Positions 18,778 through 27,215 of a stretch of DNA of 64,000 nucleotides are shown piece after piece. This DNA comes from Streptomyces sp. MH60. Lineage in GTDB: Bacteria; Actinomycetota; Actinomycetes; Streptomycetales; Streptomycetaceae. The stretch covers positions 1 through 64,000 of the forward strand of contig NZ_MULI01000041.1 of assembly GCF_002939385.1 (NCBI RefSeq). Direction: 5' to 3'. The translations under genes and the position numbers were made by a program. The notes under the pieces are model-generated. The model did not search any database and was not told the DNA's origin. It saw only the letters and a program-made list of their open reading frames with translations. Numbering within the stretch: position 1 is the first letter of the stretch; each line of letters opens with the position of its first letter.

Positions 18778-21711
18778 TCAGCCCTGGCCGGTGAGCTGAC
18801 GCCGCTGCGCCGAGGCGGCGCCCGTCCCGGTGCCGTCGGTCACGTCGCGTAGTTGGGAGCGGGCGGTGATGCCCAGTTTGGGGAAGACGCGGTAGAGGTG
18901 TGAGCCGACCGTGCGGGGGGAGAGGAACAGCTTCTCCCCGATCTCACGGTTGGTCAGTCCGCGGGCCGCGAGCTGGACGATCTGTTGCTGTTGGGGGGTG
19001 AGTTCGGTGAGCGCGCGGGGGGCGGCGCCGTTCGGCTCGATGCCGGCGGCTCGCAGTTCCGCCTTGGCGCGTTCGATCCACGGTCGGGCGCCGAGCCGCC
19101 GAAACGTGTCGAGTGCGCCGGTCAGCAGCGGGCGGGCCTCCGCGATACGACGCTGCCGGCGCAGCCACTCGCCGTAGTCCAGCCGGGTCTGTGCCCGCTC
19201 GAAGGGCCGGTGCTCGCCCGCTTCGTCCGCCAGCGCCGCCCGGTAGTGCCGTTCGGCGTGCTCCGGTTCGGCGAGCAGGGCGCGGCCCCGCTCGGCCAGG
19301 GCGGAGACACGCGCCGACGGGCCGGTACCCAGGCGCCGCACCGACCGCTCCAGCAGTTCCGCGGCGGATGCGCGCTGTCCCCGGCGGACGGCCGCCGCGG
19401 CCAGGTCGGCCAGGACGGTGGGGGAGACGTGGTAGTGGACCGGGTCGCCGTCCTCGGTGAAGGCGGCGCGGAACTGCGCGTACGCGGTGTCGTAGTCGCC
19501 CTCGGCCACCGCCGCCAGCCCCAGGGCGCGGCGGGCGAAGACCGCGACGGAACGGCTTTCCAGGGGATCGACGAGGGCCAGCGCCCGCTCGGCGTTCCCG
19601 CGTGCCTCGGCCGGCTCACCGAGCAGCGCCAGCACGGTCGCGTCGAGGGCTCGTGCGCACGCCTCGGCGTGGGCCAGTCCGGCCTGCGAGGCCACCTCCG
19701 CGATCTCGGCGGCCACCGAGCGGGCCTCGGCCCAGCGGCCCTGCTCCAGATAGGCCCAGCCGGCGGCGCAGGCCAGCCCGGCCGGCAGCGGGCCGTGGGC
19801 CTGCCAACGGCCGAACGCCTCGTCGAAGGTCCTGGCGGCGAGCGGGGTCTGGCCGAGGAGCCAGGCGACGACGGCGAGCGCGGTCAGGGATCCGGCGTCG
19901 TCCTTGGCCTCGGCGATCAGCCGGGGCAGCGCCGGGGCGAAGCAGGCTCCCGCGCCGTCGGGATCGGAGACGGCCAGTGTCCAGGCACGCAGCGCACCGC
20001 CCGCGGGGCAGTCCGGCACCTCGGCGAGGAGGTCCTCGATGCGCTGCCGCTGGGACTCCTCGCCCGAGTAGTAGCGGACCACGGCTGCCGCCGCGAGCGC
20101 GTCCAGCGGGCGGGGCGACCGGGAGTCCGCGGCCTCCTCGGCGATGCGCGACAGCAGCGCGAAGGCGGCCGTGTGGTGCGGACCCATGGTCATGAGCCGC
20201 CCCCTCGCCAGCGCGGCCCGGCTGGTCGGCGCCGGGTCGTCACTGTGCTTGCGGACCTCCTCGGCCAGGTGTTCCACCCAGCCGAGCTGACCGGTGTAGA
20301 CGGCCAGGTCCGCGGCGTCGGCCAGCAGCCGTGCCCGGTCCGCGCGGCGCGGGCTGAGTTCCGCGGCGCGCTCCAGGGCGGCGGCAGCGGCCGCGTGGCC
20401 GCCCCGGCGCCTGGCCCGGCCCGCTGTCTCCAGGAGGAGCGCCGACACCTGCTCGTCGGGCCGCTCGGTGGCGGCGGCGAGGTGCCAGGCGCGGCGGTCG
20501 GGCTCCTCGCCCAGCAGCCGGGCCAGGGCGAGATGGGCCCGCCTGCGTTCTTCGAAGGGCGCGGCGTGGTAGACCGCCGAGCGGACGAGCGGGTGCCGGA
20601 AGGAGATCCCGGTGCTGTGCCGTCGTACGAGACCGGCCCGTTCGGCGGGCACCCACATCGTGTCGTCCGCCTCGGGCAGGCCGTGCGCGGCCACCGGCGC
20701 GTCCGACGCGTCCGCGGCGGCGAGCAGCAGTAGGGCGCGGCGGGTGGCTTCCGGCAGGTGCCGCATGTGCCGCGCGAAGATCGCTTCCAGCCGGTCGGTG
20801 ACGGGCAGCGGGCCCTCCATCGCGCTGCCCCGCGGCTGGCGGCCCGCGGCGGAGGCACGGGCGAGTTCGACCAGGGCCAGCGGATTGCCCGCCGCCTCCC
20901 GCAGGATCCGGACCCGGGTACGGCCGGTGGGCCGCTTCGGCTGCTCATCCAGGAGCCGGTTCGCCGCGTCACCGCTCAAGGGCCCGATCTCCAGGCGCTC
21001 GTAGCCCTGGTCGAAGCCGGGCAGCACGGCCGCGGCACGCACGCCCATCAGCAGCGTCACGGGCTCGCTGTCCATCCGCCGGGCCACGAAGGAGAGGACG
21101 TCCAGCGACGCGCGGTCGATCCACTGGGCGTCGTCGACCACCACGAGCAGCGGTGCCGGTTCCGCCAGCTCCGACAGCAGGGTCAGCACCGCCAGGCCGA
21201 CGAGCAGGGTGTCGGGGGTCTCGGCGTGCTCGGGGTGTTCGGCGTGCTCGGGGTGTTCGGCGTGATGGGTGGGGTCGGCCAGTCCCAGCGCGATCCGGAG
21301 CGAGGAACGCTGCCGGGCCGGCAGGCCGTCCAGATCGCCGAGCACCGGGCGGAGCAGCTGGTGCAGACCGGCGAACGCGAGACGGGCCTCGGACTCGCTG
21401 CCGACCGCTCGCAGCACCCGGTGGCCGGCGTCGCGCGTTCGGCGCACGGCGAGGTCCAGCAGGACACTCTTGCCGACCCCCGGTTCGCCCTCGACGACCA
21501 GCACCGCGCTGTGGGACCGGTCGGCGGCGACGCGCCTCATGACGGCCGCGGTCTCGGTTTCCCGGCCCAGCACCCTCGGAGCGGGACCTCCAGCCGGGCC
21601 GCGGCCCGCCCGAGCGCCTCCACCATTCCCCACGGCCGCTCCAGAAACTGAGATCTCGCACAGCCCGCCGTATGCCGCAGGCCGTATCCCGGAGACCGTT
21701 TCAACGCGCAC
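18778..21711 (-). CDS. Large ATP-binding LuxR-family regulator (LAL)
   Basis: A 977-residue regulator. The N-terminal AAA/NACHT-like ATPase has Walker A 'VVEGEPGVGKSVLL' (about 72-85) and Walker B 'LLVVVDDAQWIDRASLDVLS'. A long TPR-like helical middle follows, and the C-terminal LuxR helix-turn-helix is 'LTPQQQQIVQLAARGLTNRE' continuing 'LFLSPRTVGSHLYRVFPKLG'. Such regulators often control catabolic or secondary-metabolite genes in response to a ligand. Between the Walker motifs is a short tandem repeat (EHAEHP). The GTG at 21711 has its purine-rich tract too close, so the true start is uncertain by up to about 25 codons. It is divergent from the hydrolase pair at 21858-24291, its likely targets. 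Confidence 0.9.
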   Translation of the reverse strand: MRVETVSGIRPAAYGGLCEISVSGAAVGNGGGARAGRGPAGGPAPRVLGRETETAAVMRRVAADRSHSAVLVVEGEPGVGKSVLLDLAVRRTRDAGHRVLRAVGSESEARLAFAGLHQLLRPVLGDLDGLPARQRSSLRIALGLADPTHHAEHPEHAEHPEHAETPDTLLVGLAVLTLLSELAEPAPLLVVVDDAQWIDRASLDVLSFVARRMDSEPVTLLMGVRAAAVLPGFDQGYERLEIGPLSGDAANRLLDEQPKRPTGRTRVRILREAAGNPLALVELARASAAGRQPRGSAMEGPLPVTDRLEAIFARHMRHLPEATRRALLLLAAADASDAPVAAHGLPEADDTMWVPAERAGLVRRHSTGISFRHPLVRSAVYHAAPFEERRRAHLALARLLGEEPDRRAWHLAAATERPDEQVSALLLETAGRARRRGGHAAAAAALERAAELSPRRADRARLLADAADLAVYTGQLGWVEHLAEEVRKHSDDPAPTSRAALARGRLMTMGPHHTAAFALLSRIAEEAADSRSPRPLDALAAAAVVRYYSGEESQRQRIEDLLAEVPDCPAGGALRAWTLAVSDPDGAGACFAPALPRLIAEAKDDAGSLTALAVVAWLLGQTPLAARTFDEAFGRWQAHGPLPAGLACAAGWAYLEQGRWAEARSVAAEIAEVASQAGLAHAEACARALDATVLALLGEPAEARGNAERALALVDPLESRSVAVFARRALGLAAVAEGDYDTAYAQFRAAFTEDGDPVHYHVSPTVLADLAAAAVRRGQRASAAELLERSVRRLGTGPSARVSALAERGRALLAEPEHAERHYRAALADEAGEHRPFERAQTRLDYGEWLRRQRRIAEARPLLTGALDTFRRLGARPWIERAKAELRAAGIEPNGAAPRALTELTPQQQQIVQLAARGLTNREIGEKLFLSPRTVGSHLYRVFPKLGITARSQLRDVTDGTGTGAASAQRRQLTGQG
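21223..21258. repeat. Two perfect 18-bp tandem copies inside the LAL gene
   Basis: GGCGTGCTCGGGGTGTTC occurs at 21223-21240 and 21241-21258, with a partial third copy starting at 21259. In the gene this encodes Glu-His-Ala-Glu-His-Pro twice, so copy number changes keep the reading frame. Confidence 0.9.
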
Positions 21712-21857
21712 CTCTCCCGCGGCATTCCTGATCGCGCAGGCCAGGTGCAGTCACGTGACGCATACCGCGGCCCGGCAGCGCGGCGCACGCTTGCGGAACA
21801 GGCGTGTTCACGGGGGAGCGCCGAGCACGCGGAAGCGATCGAACTGGAGAGACCACC

Positions 21858-22772
21858 ATGGACACCCTCGCCCTCGGCGATGTCACCGTGACCCGAGTCC
21901 GGGAGTACTACGGTCCCGTCGGCCTGACGCCCGAGGAGTTCGTCCCGGAGAGCCCGGCCCAGGCGTGGGACACGCACCGTTCCTGGCTGGTGCCCGACTT
22001 CCTGGACGCCGGGACCCGGGGCGTCAACACGGCGATCCAGACCTGGGTGCTGCGCAGCGAGGGCCGGACCATCCTCGTCGACACCGGCGTCGGCAACCAC
22101 AAGGACCGGCCGTACGCACCGGTGTGGAGCCGTCTGGACACCGACTTCCTGGGCAATCTCGCCCGCGCCGGGGTACGCCCCGAGGACGTCGACATCGTGA
22201 TCAACACGCACCTGCACGTCGACCACGTCGGTTGGAACACCTACCTCGACGGCCGGACCTGGGTACCGACGTTCCCCAACGCCACCTACCTCATGGCGAA
22301 GGCGGACTTCGACTACTGGAACCCCGCCAACGAGATCAGGACCCGGCTGGGCCGCGGCAACCAGAACGTCTTCGAGGACAGCGTCGCCCCCGTGCACGCG
22401 GCCGGCCTCACCCGGCTGTGGGAGGGCAGCCACCGGATCGACGCCAACCTGCGTCTCGACCTCGCCCCCGGCCACACCCCCGGCTCATCGGTGCTGCGGC
22501 TGGAGTCCGGCTCCGACCGGGCCCTGTTCGTCGGCGACCTGATGCACAGCCCGATCCAGATCCACGAACCCGACGCCAACAGCTGCTTCTGCGAGGACCC
22601 CGCCGAAGCCCGCGCCACCCGCCACAAGCTCCTGGGCTCGGCGGCCGACGGCAACGCCCTGGTCTTCCCCGCGCACCTCGGCGGCCACGGCGCCGCCGAA
22701 GTCGTCCGCGAGGGCGGCAAGTTCGCCGTCAAGGGCTGGGCGCCCTTCTCCAAGTACACCGAGCAGGCCTGA
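21858..22772 (+). CDS. Metallo-beta-lactamase-fold hydrolase
   Basis: A 304-residue MBL-fold enzyme with the zinc motif 'NTHLHVDHVGWN' (HxHxDH), later ligands in 'LAPGHTPGSSVL' and 'VGDLMHSP', and a C-terminal His in 'FPAHLGGHG'. The layout is that of lactonase-like and related MBL hydrolases (AttM/AhlD relatives), so a lactone or ester substrate is plausible but not shown. The ATG at 21858 has GGAGAG 6 nt upstream; an upstream extension in frame is not supported. A carboxylesterase gene follows 22 bp later, probably in the same operon, divergent from the LAL regulator. Confidence 0.88.
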   Translation: MDTLALGDVTVTRVREYYGPVGLTPEEFVPESPAQAWDTHRSWLVPDFLDAGTRGVNTAIQTWVLRSEGRTILVDTGVGNHKDRPYAPVWSRLDTDFLGNLARAGVRPEDVDIVINTHLHVDHVGWNTYLDGRTWVPTFPNATYLMAKADFDYWNPANEIRTRLGRGNQNVFEDSVAPVHAAGLTRLWEGSHRIDANLRLDLAPGHTPGSSVLRLESGSDRALFVGDLMHSPIQIHEPDANSCFCEDPAEARATRHKLLGSAADGNALVFPAHLGGHGAAEVVREGGKFAVKGWAPFSKYTEQA

Positions 22773-22794
22773 GGCCCGCGGAAGGACACGCGAC

Positions 22795-24291
22795 ATGAAC
22801 CACCACCCCGACCCCGTCGTGACCACCGCGCAGGGCACCGTTCGCGGCCTGCGCGGGGGCGGCACCCTCACCTTCCTGAACATCCCGTACGCCGCCCCGC
22901 CCCGCGGCGCCGGCCGGTTCGCCCCGCCGCGGCCGCACGAGCCGTGGGCGGGCGTGCGGGACGCCACCGTGCCGGGGCCCACCGCCCCGCAGTCCGCACG
23001 CAGGCTCGGCGACATCGACATGACCCCCTACTTCGGCACCGGCTGGAGCCGCGGCGAGGACTACCTCACCGTCAACGTCTTCGCGCCCGCCGCCGGAGGG
23101 GGCGGACTTCCCGTCATGGTGTTCGTCCACGGCGGCGGCTTCGTCGCCGGATCGACGCGCGCCACTCTGTACGACGGCTCCGCGTTCGCCCGTGACGGCG
23201 TCGTCCTGGTCACCCTCAACTACCGGCTCGGGATCGCCGGGTTCCTCGACCTCCCCGGGGCGCCCGCCAACCGCGGTCTGCTCGACGTCGTCGCCGCGCT
23301 GCGCTGGGTGCGGGAGAACGTCTCCGCCTTCGGCGGCGATCCGCACAACGTCACCCTCTTCGGCCAGTCGGCCGGGGCGACCACCGTCGGCGGCGTCCTC
23401 GCCACCCCCGAGGCCGCCGGCCTGTTCCGCCGCGCGATCGTGCAGAGCGGCAGCGGCCTGGGCGCGTTCACGCCCGAGCAGGCCGCCCGCGTCACCAGGG
23501 CCGCGGGCGAGGCCCTGGGCATCGAGCCCTCCGTCGACGCCTTCGCCGGCATCCCCGACGAGCGGCTCGTCGAGGCGGCCGGCGGGCTCGCCGGCATCGA
23601 CCTGCGGACCGGGACCCACCGCGATCCGCTGATCGGTCTCAGCCCCTTCAGCCTGGTCCTGGACACCCAGCCCGCCGTATCCGTCGCCGCCGGCCGTGCC
23701 GCCGACGTCGACCTGCTCGTCGGCACCAACACCGAAGAGGGCAACCTCTACCTGGTCCCGGTGGGCAAGTACGCCACCTCGACCGCCGCCGACGTCGACG
23801 AGGCCGCCGCCCGCTCGCACCCCGATCCGGCGCGGCTCGTCGAGACGTACCGCGCGTCCCGCCCCGGGGCGTCCTTCGCGGAACTGCGCTCCGCCGTCAT
23901 GGCCGACGCCCTGTTCGGCGCGGGCAGCCGCGCCCTGGCGGAAGGCCATGCCGCCCACCACCCGCGGTCCGCCACCTACGCCTACGAGTTCGCCTGGCGC
24001 TCGCACGCCCTGGGCGGAGAACTCGGCGCCACCCACGCGGTCGAGCTGCCCTTCGTCTTCGACCTCGCCGACCGGCCCGAACTCAACGGCCCCGGCGCCC
24101 TGCTCGGTCCCGACAAGGCCCCCGCGGACCTCGCCGCCCGCGTCCACGAGACCTGGATCCGGTTCGCCCGGACCGGCGACCCCGGCTGGGACCCGTACGA
24201 CACCGGCCGCCGGGCCACCATGCGCATCGACACCGAGTGGACCCAGGTCGACGACCCCCGCGGCCGGGAACGGCGGGCATGGGGGAGCTGA
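22795..24291 (+). CDS. Type B carboxylesterase
   Basis: A 498-residue alpha/beta hydrolase of the carboxylesterase/cholinesterase family. The oxyanion-hole segment is 'VMVFVHGGGFVAGS', the nucleophile elbow 'NVTLFGQSAGATTVGG' gives the catalytic Ser (about 198), the acid is probably Glu in 'VGTNTEEGN', and the His is in 'LGATHAVELPFVF'. No signal peptide is seen, so it is cytoplasmic. With the MBL hydrolase it may form a two-step degradation of an ester or lactone, under the divergent LAL regulator; that link is inference from position. Confidence 0.9.
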   Translation: MNHHPDPVVTTAQGTVRGLRGGGTLTFLNIPYAAPPRGAGRFAPPRPHEPWAGVRDATVPGPTAPQSARRLGDIDMTPYFGTGWSRGEDYLTVNVFAPAAGGGGLPVMVFVHGGGFVAGSTRATLYDGSAFARDGVVLVTLNYRLGIAGFLDLPGAPANRGLLDVVAALRWVRENVSAFGGDPHNVTLFGQSAGATTVGGVLATPEAAGLFRRAIVQSGSGLGAFTPEQAARVTRAAGEALGIEPSVDAFAGIPDERLVEAAGGLAGIDLRTGTHRDPLIGLSPFSLVLDTQPAVSVAAGRAADVDLLVGTNTEEGNLYLVPVGKYATSTAADVDEAAARSHPDPARLVETYRASRPGASFAELRSAVMADALFGAGSRALAEGHAAHHPRSATYAYEFAWRSHALGGELGATHAVELPFVFDLADRPELNGPGALLGPDKAPADLAARVHETWIRFARTGDPGWDPYDTGRRATMRIDTEWTQVDDPRGRERRAWGS

Positions 24292-24325
24292 CGCCGCCGG
24301 TCCAGGACTGCTCCGGCGCGTCAGC
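24287..24325. terminator. Bidirectional hairpin spanning two converging stop codons
   Basis: 24287-24300 pairs with 24313-24325 over 13 bp with a single bulged base. It overlaps the end of the esterase gene and the stop of the M14 gene, which converge here. Confidence 0.65.
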
Positions 24326-25625
24326 GCTCCAGCGCGCACTCCGCCGCCGCCACCACCGTGCGGGCCTGGAGGTCCACCTGGTCGGGCACGGGCACCCGGC
24401 GCAGCCGCAGGGACGACGCGAACTCCGCGCACCAGGTGGTGAAGAGCCCGTCCAGCTCATGGCGGAGTCCGGCCGCAGCCGGGGCGTCGGCCGCCTGGAG
24501 GAGCCGCAGCAGGAGCCCCGCCGCGCGCAGGGGCTGGCGGCGTGCGACGACCTCCAGGGCGCTGATCGCGGCCGTCGTCAGCCGGGGTGAGGTCCCGGTG
24601 CGGGGCTCCTCGTCCGCCTGCCGGAGCAGGGGTGCCCAGGAGTCGGCCACCAGGTCGTACAGGTCGTCGGCCATCCACTCCAGTACGCGTCTGGGCGGGC
24701 TGTCCTCGGCCGGCGGAAGGAAGCCCCGGGCCTTGTCGAAGACTGCGGTCACCTGCCGGCCGCCCTCCCGCACCAGCCCGGACAGCGCGCGCAGGGCCCC
24801 GGCCGGGTCCGGGTGCGGGGACAGGTCGTCGGCGGTGCCGGTGGCCCACAGGGGGACCTCGACGATCGCCGTGACACCGCCGTACCGCTGGGGCGCGCAC
24901 CAGGTGGACAGGCCGATGTTCTCGGACCCGGCCGCCGGCCGGGCGGTGCTGTCCGGCGGCGGCAGGACGTGGATGCCGGGGGCCGGGTTCTCCCAGTACA
25001 GGGCGTCGTACGTGCCGTGCTGGACCGGGACGCCGACCGTGGCGGCGAAGGCGTGGAAGGGTGCCGCGAGGCCGGGGAGGTCGCGGGTGAGCTGGACCCA
25101 GGTGCCGCCGACGTCGACGCTGTGCAGCGAGCACTGGAGAACGGGCCGCGACTCCTCGATCACGTCGAACAGGGCTCGGCTCTCGGGCAGTCGCCGCCCC
25201 TCGATGGGCGCCCACTCCGGCTGCTCCGCCGCGACCGGGCGGAAGGCGGCACGGAAGTAGCGGTCCAGAGCGGGTCCGGGACCGGCCGTCGCCGCCTCCA
25301 GGCCCTCGCTCAGGGCCGCGCCGTCCGGGTCGAGACACAGGACGATGTCCCAGGTGACGGCGTCGGGATCGGTCGCCGCGGGCCGTCGGTCGCCGTCGGC
25401 CACCCGCTCCGCCAGCGCCAGCGCGGTCGCGCCGCCGACCGGCTCGTCCGAGTGCGGCCGGGCCACCACCAGGACGTGGCGCGGCCCGTGGCCCACGGAC
25501 AGCATCAGGATCGGCCGGCCGGCCCGGGACGTGCCGATGCGGCGCAGACGGCAGGCCCCGGGGAACCGGGCGACCAGCCGTCGCGCCGACTCGGTGACTT
25601 CCGCGACCGTGGGACAGCGGTGCAT
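24321..25625 (-). CDS. M14-family zinc carboxypeptidase-like protein
   Basis: A 434-residue predicted metallopeptidase. After 'IGTSRAGRPILMLSVGHGPR' comes the zinc motif HxxE in 'VVARPHSDEPVGGATALAL' (about residues 60-75). 'DIVLCLDPDGAALSEG' and 'LHSVDVGG' (third ligand His) follow, and 'GGVTAIVEVPLWATG' supplies the likely catalytic Glu. The last 115 residues are a helical extension not typical of digestive M14 enzymes. There is no signal peptide, so it acts in the cytoplasm. The ATG at 25625 is 13 nt after the stop of a 25-residue peptide ORF that has the strong RBS and promoter, so the two are probably co-translated and the peptide is a candidate substrate. Confidence 0.82.
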   Translation of the reverse strand: MHRCPTVAEVTESARRLVARFPGACRLRRIGTSRAGRPILMLSVGHGPRHVLVVARPHSDEPVGGATALALAERVADGDRRPAATDPDAVTWDIVLCLDPDGAALSEGLEAATAGPGPALDRYFRAAFRPVAAEQPEWAPIEGRRLPESRALFDVIEESRPVLQCSLHSVDVGGTWVQLTRDLPGLAAPFHAFAATVGVPVQHGTYDALYWENPAPGIHVLPPPDSTARPAAGSENIGLSTWCAPQRYGGVTAIVEVPLWATGTADDLSPHPDPAGALRALSGLVREGGRQVTAVFDKARGFLPPAEDSPPRRVLEWMADDLYDLVADSWAPLLRQADEEPRTGTSPRLTTAAISALEVVARRQPLRAAGLLLRLLQAADAPAAAGLRHELDGLFTTWCAEFASSLRLRRVPVPDQVDLQARTVVAAAECALER

Positions 25626-25638
25626 CGGGCGCGGCCGG

Positions 25639-25716
25639 TCAGGAGCCGTCGTGGCCACCGCTGTCGCCGGCGGTCTCCCTCTTGTCCAGCGGACGGATCT
25701 CGATCGTGTTCGCCAT
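25639..25716 (-). CDS. Candidate 25-residue precursor peptide
   Basis: An ATG with an excellent RBS (GGAGGAGGAGA, 4-9 nt upstream) opens a 25-codon frame. The N-terminal part is charged and amphipathic (MANTIEIRPLDKRET), and the rest is Gly/Asp/Ser/His (AGDSGGHDGS). A TTGACA promoter lies about 130 bp upstream and the M14 peptidase gene follows 13 nt after the stop. The division into a structured leader-like half and a small-residue tail, and the linked peptidase, recall ribosomally made peptide (RiPP) precursors, but no known family was recognised and no classical modifying enzyme (YcaO, LanB/M, radical SAM, ATP-grasp) is adjacent. It could instead be a translational leader for the peptidase. 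Confidence 0.5.
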   Translation of the reverse strand: MANTIEIRPLDKRETAGDSGGHDGS

Positions 25717-25735
25717 GCCGTCTCCTCCTCCCGAT

Positions 25736-25785
25736 GGTGCCTGTGGTGCGTGTGTTGCCTGTGGTGGTGTCTGCGGTGCCTGTGG
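25736..25785. repeat. Three direct repeats in the leader of the peptide gene
   Basis: On the plus strand GGTGCCTGTGG occurs at 25736-25746 and 25775-25785, with a one-mismatch copy (GTTGCCTGTGG) at 25754-25764; offsets are 18 and 21 bp. They lie between the predicted promoter and the RBS. Confidence 0.75.
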
Positions 25786-25820
25786 CGCACTGGGTCTGCG
25801 GGGCACGCTGTGCTCTGGTC

Positions 25821-25850
25821 AGCGTTCGCTCGCCCGGTGGCTGTTGTCAA
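25821..25850 (-). promoter_or_regulatory. Promoter of the peptide-M14 unit
   Basis: On the minus strand a perfect -35 TTGACA (25845-25850), 18 nt, then AACGCT (25821-25826) as -10. The start of transcription would be near 25814, giving a leader of about 98 nt that contains the three repeats. Confidence 0.55.
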
Positions 25851-25898
25851 CGTCCCGCGCTGCCCGTGTGGTTGGGGAGTGCGAGGGGCCGGCCCCCG

Positions 25899-26396
25899 TC
25901 AGCGCCCCGTCGTCCCGTCGATCAGCTCGCGCAGGATGTCCGCGTGGCCGGCGTGGCGGCCGGTCTCCTCGATCATGTGGGTCAGGGCCCAGCGGACGCT
26001 GGGCGTGGGGCGGCCCGGGCGGGACCGGGGGAGCGGTTCGCCGAGGTCGGCGCAGCCGTCGAGTACGCGGTTCGCCCGTTCGACGGCCTCGCGGTAGCGG
26101 GCGACGACCTCGGCCACGCCGTCCTCGGGCGCGGCCCGGAAGGTGGCCGGCCAGCTCCGCACCTCCGCCCCGAGGAAGAGCGCGCGCTCGACGTGGGTCA
26201 GGTGGTTGAGCAGCCCGAGCAGGTTGGTGCCGGACGGCACCGCGGCCGTGCGGACCCGCGGTTCCGGGGCGCCCTCGACCTTGCCGGCGATCGAGGTCCG
26301 CAGGTAGTCGAGGAACCCGCGCAGGGTCTCGGCCTCGCTGCCGCCGGTCCGTGGCGGCGGGGTGTCCCGGCGGTGGGTGCGGGGGGTGGTGGGCAT
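25899..26396 (-). CDS. DinB-family (DUF664) protein
   Basis: A 165-residue four-helix-bundle protein. The metal site is formed by His in 'LLNHLTHVERALFLG' (about residue 62) and the pair in 'EETGRHAGHADILRELIDG' near the C-terminus, the DinB/DUF664 pattern. Members of this superfamily include thiol-S-transferases using mycothiol or bacillithiol, which suits a mycothiol-producing host, but the partner substrate here is unknown. GGAGG lies 8 nt before the ATG at 26396. It is 53 bp downstream of a methyltransferase on the same strand. Confidence 0.87.
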   Translation of the reverse strand: MPTTPRTHRRDTPPPRTGGSEAETLRGFLDYLRTSIAGKVEGAPEPRVRTAAVPSGTNLLGLLNHLTHVERALFLGAEVRSWPATFRAAPEDGVAEVVARYREAVERANRVLDGCADLGEPLPRSRPGRPTPSVRWALTHMIEETGRHAGHADILRELIDGTTGR

Positions 26397-26449
26397 GGTG
26401 ACGGGCCTCCAGGGGGCGCAGGGCGGGTGGGCCGCGGGGGTACGGCCGG

Positions 26450-27076
26450 TCAGCTCGCGCGGCGGACGAGCAGGACGTGGTCGACGACCTCGGCGGTGCG
26501 CCCGTCCGGGCCGGTCGCGGTCCGGCGCGGGGCCTCGGCCCGCTCGACCCGCCAGGTCGCCGGGTCCAGGGCGAGGTCCGCCGCGACCTCCTCCGGGGAG
26601 GGGTACCGCGCGTCGGGGTCCTGGTCCCACGACCATGGCGCGGTCGAGCCGTGGTCGACGACCAGCAGCCGCCCGCCCGGGCGCAGCGCGTGCGCGGCCG
26701 TACGCAGGACCGACCCGCGGTCCAGGCCGAAGGGGGTGTGCAGGTAGTGGGCGCAGACCAGGTCGAACCGGCCCTCGGGGAAGGACGCGCGCAGGTCGTG
26801 CCGTACGGCGTCCACCAGGTCGCCGAGGCCGTGCGCGCGGGCGTGCCCGGCGAGCCGCTCGGCCGCCACGCCGGAGATGTCCACGGCCCTGACCCGCCAG
26901 CCCCGCCGGGCCAGCCACAGCGCGTCGCCGCCGCTGCCGCACCCGAGGTCCAGGGCGTCACCGGGCGGCAGCGCGGTGACCGTCTCGACGAGGCGGGCGT
27001 TCGGTCGCGGGGTGTCGGGCGCCGGGCGGGCGGCGTACACGCCGTCCCAGAACGTGACCGCATCGGTGGCGCTCAT
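26450..27076 (-). CDS. Class I SAM-dependent methyltransferase
   Basis: A 208-residue methyltransferase with motif I 'ALDLGCGSGGDALWLARRG' (about residues 41-59), 'VRAVDIS' as motif II and the late 'LRPGGRLLVVDHGS'. The opening 'VTFWDGVYAARPAPDTPRPN' is shared with TehB/thiopurine-type small-molecule methyltransferases. The substrate is unknown. AAGGAG is 5-6 nt upstream of the ATG at 27076. It is divergent from an XRE-cupin regulator 139 bp away, which probably controls it. Confidence 0.88.
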   Translation of the reverse strand: MSATDAVTFWDGVYAARPAPDTPRPNARLVETVTALPPGDALDLGCGSGGDALWLARRGWRVRAVDISGVAAERLAGHARAHGLGDLVDAVRHDLRASFPEGRFDLVCAHYLHTPFGLDRGSVLRTAAHALRPGGRLLVVDHGSTAPWSWDQDPDARYPSPEEVAADLALDPATWRVERAEAPRRTATGPDGRTAEVVDHVLLVRRAS

Positions 27077-27190
27077 CGGAACTCCTTCATCGGCTTTCGG
27101 TCGGCTGTCGGCCGGCTCGGTCCGGCAGGGGCGGGTGCGAGCGACGGACGTGGCCAGTGTCGACAGCGACCGCCCGATCCGGCACGAAAA

Positions 27191-27207
27191 CTTGCCGTTA
27201 TGACAAG
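27191..27207. promoter_or_regulatory. Possible operator between methyltransferase and XRE-cupin genes
   Basis: CTTG (27191-27194) and CAAG (27204-27207) form a short inverted repeat around an AT-richer centre, just upstream of the regulator's start. The arms are only 4 bp, so this is weak. Confidence 0.25.
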
Positions 27208-27215
27208 GTGGCCCG

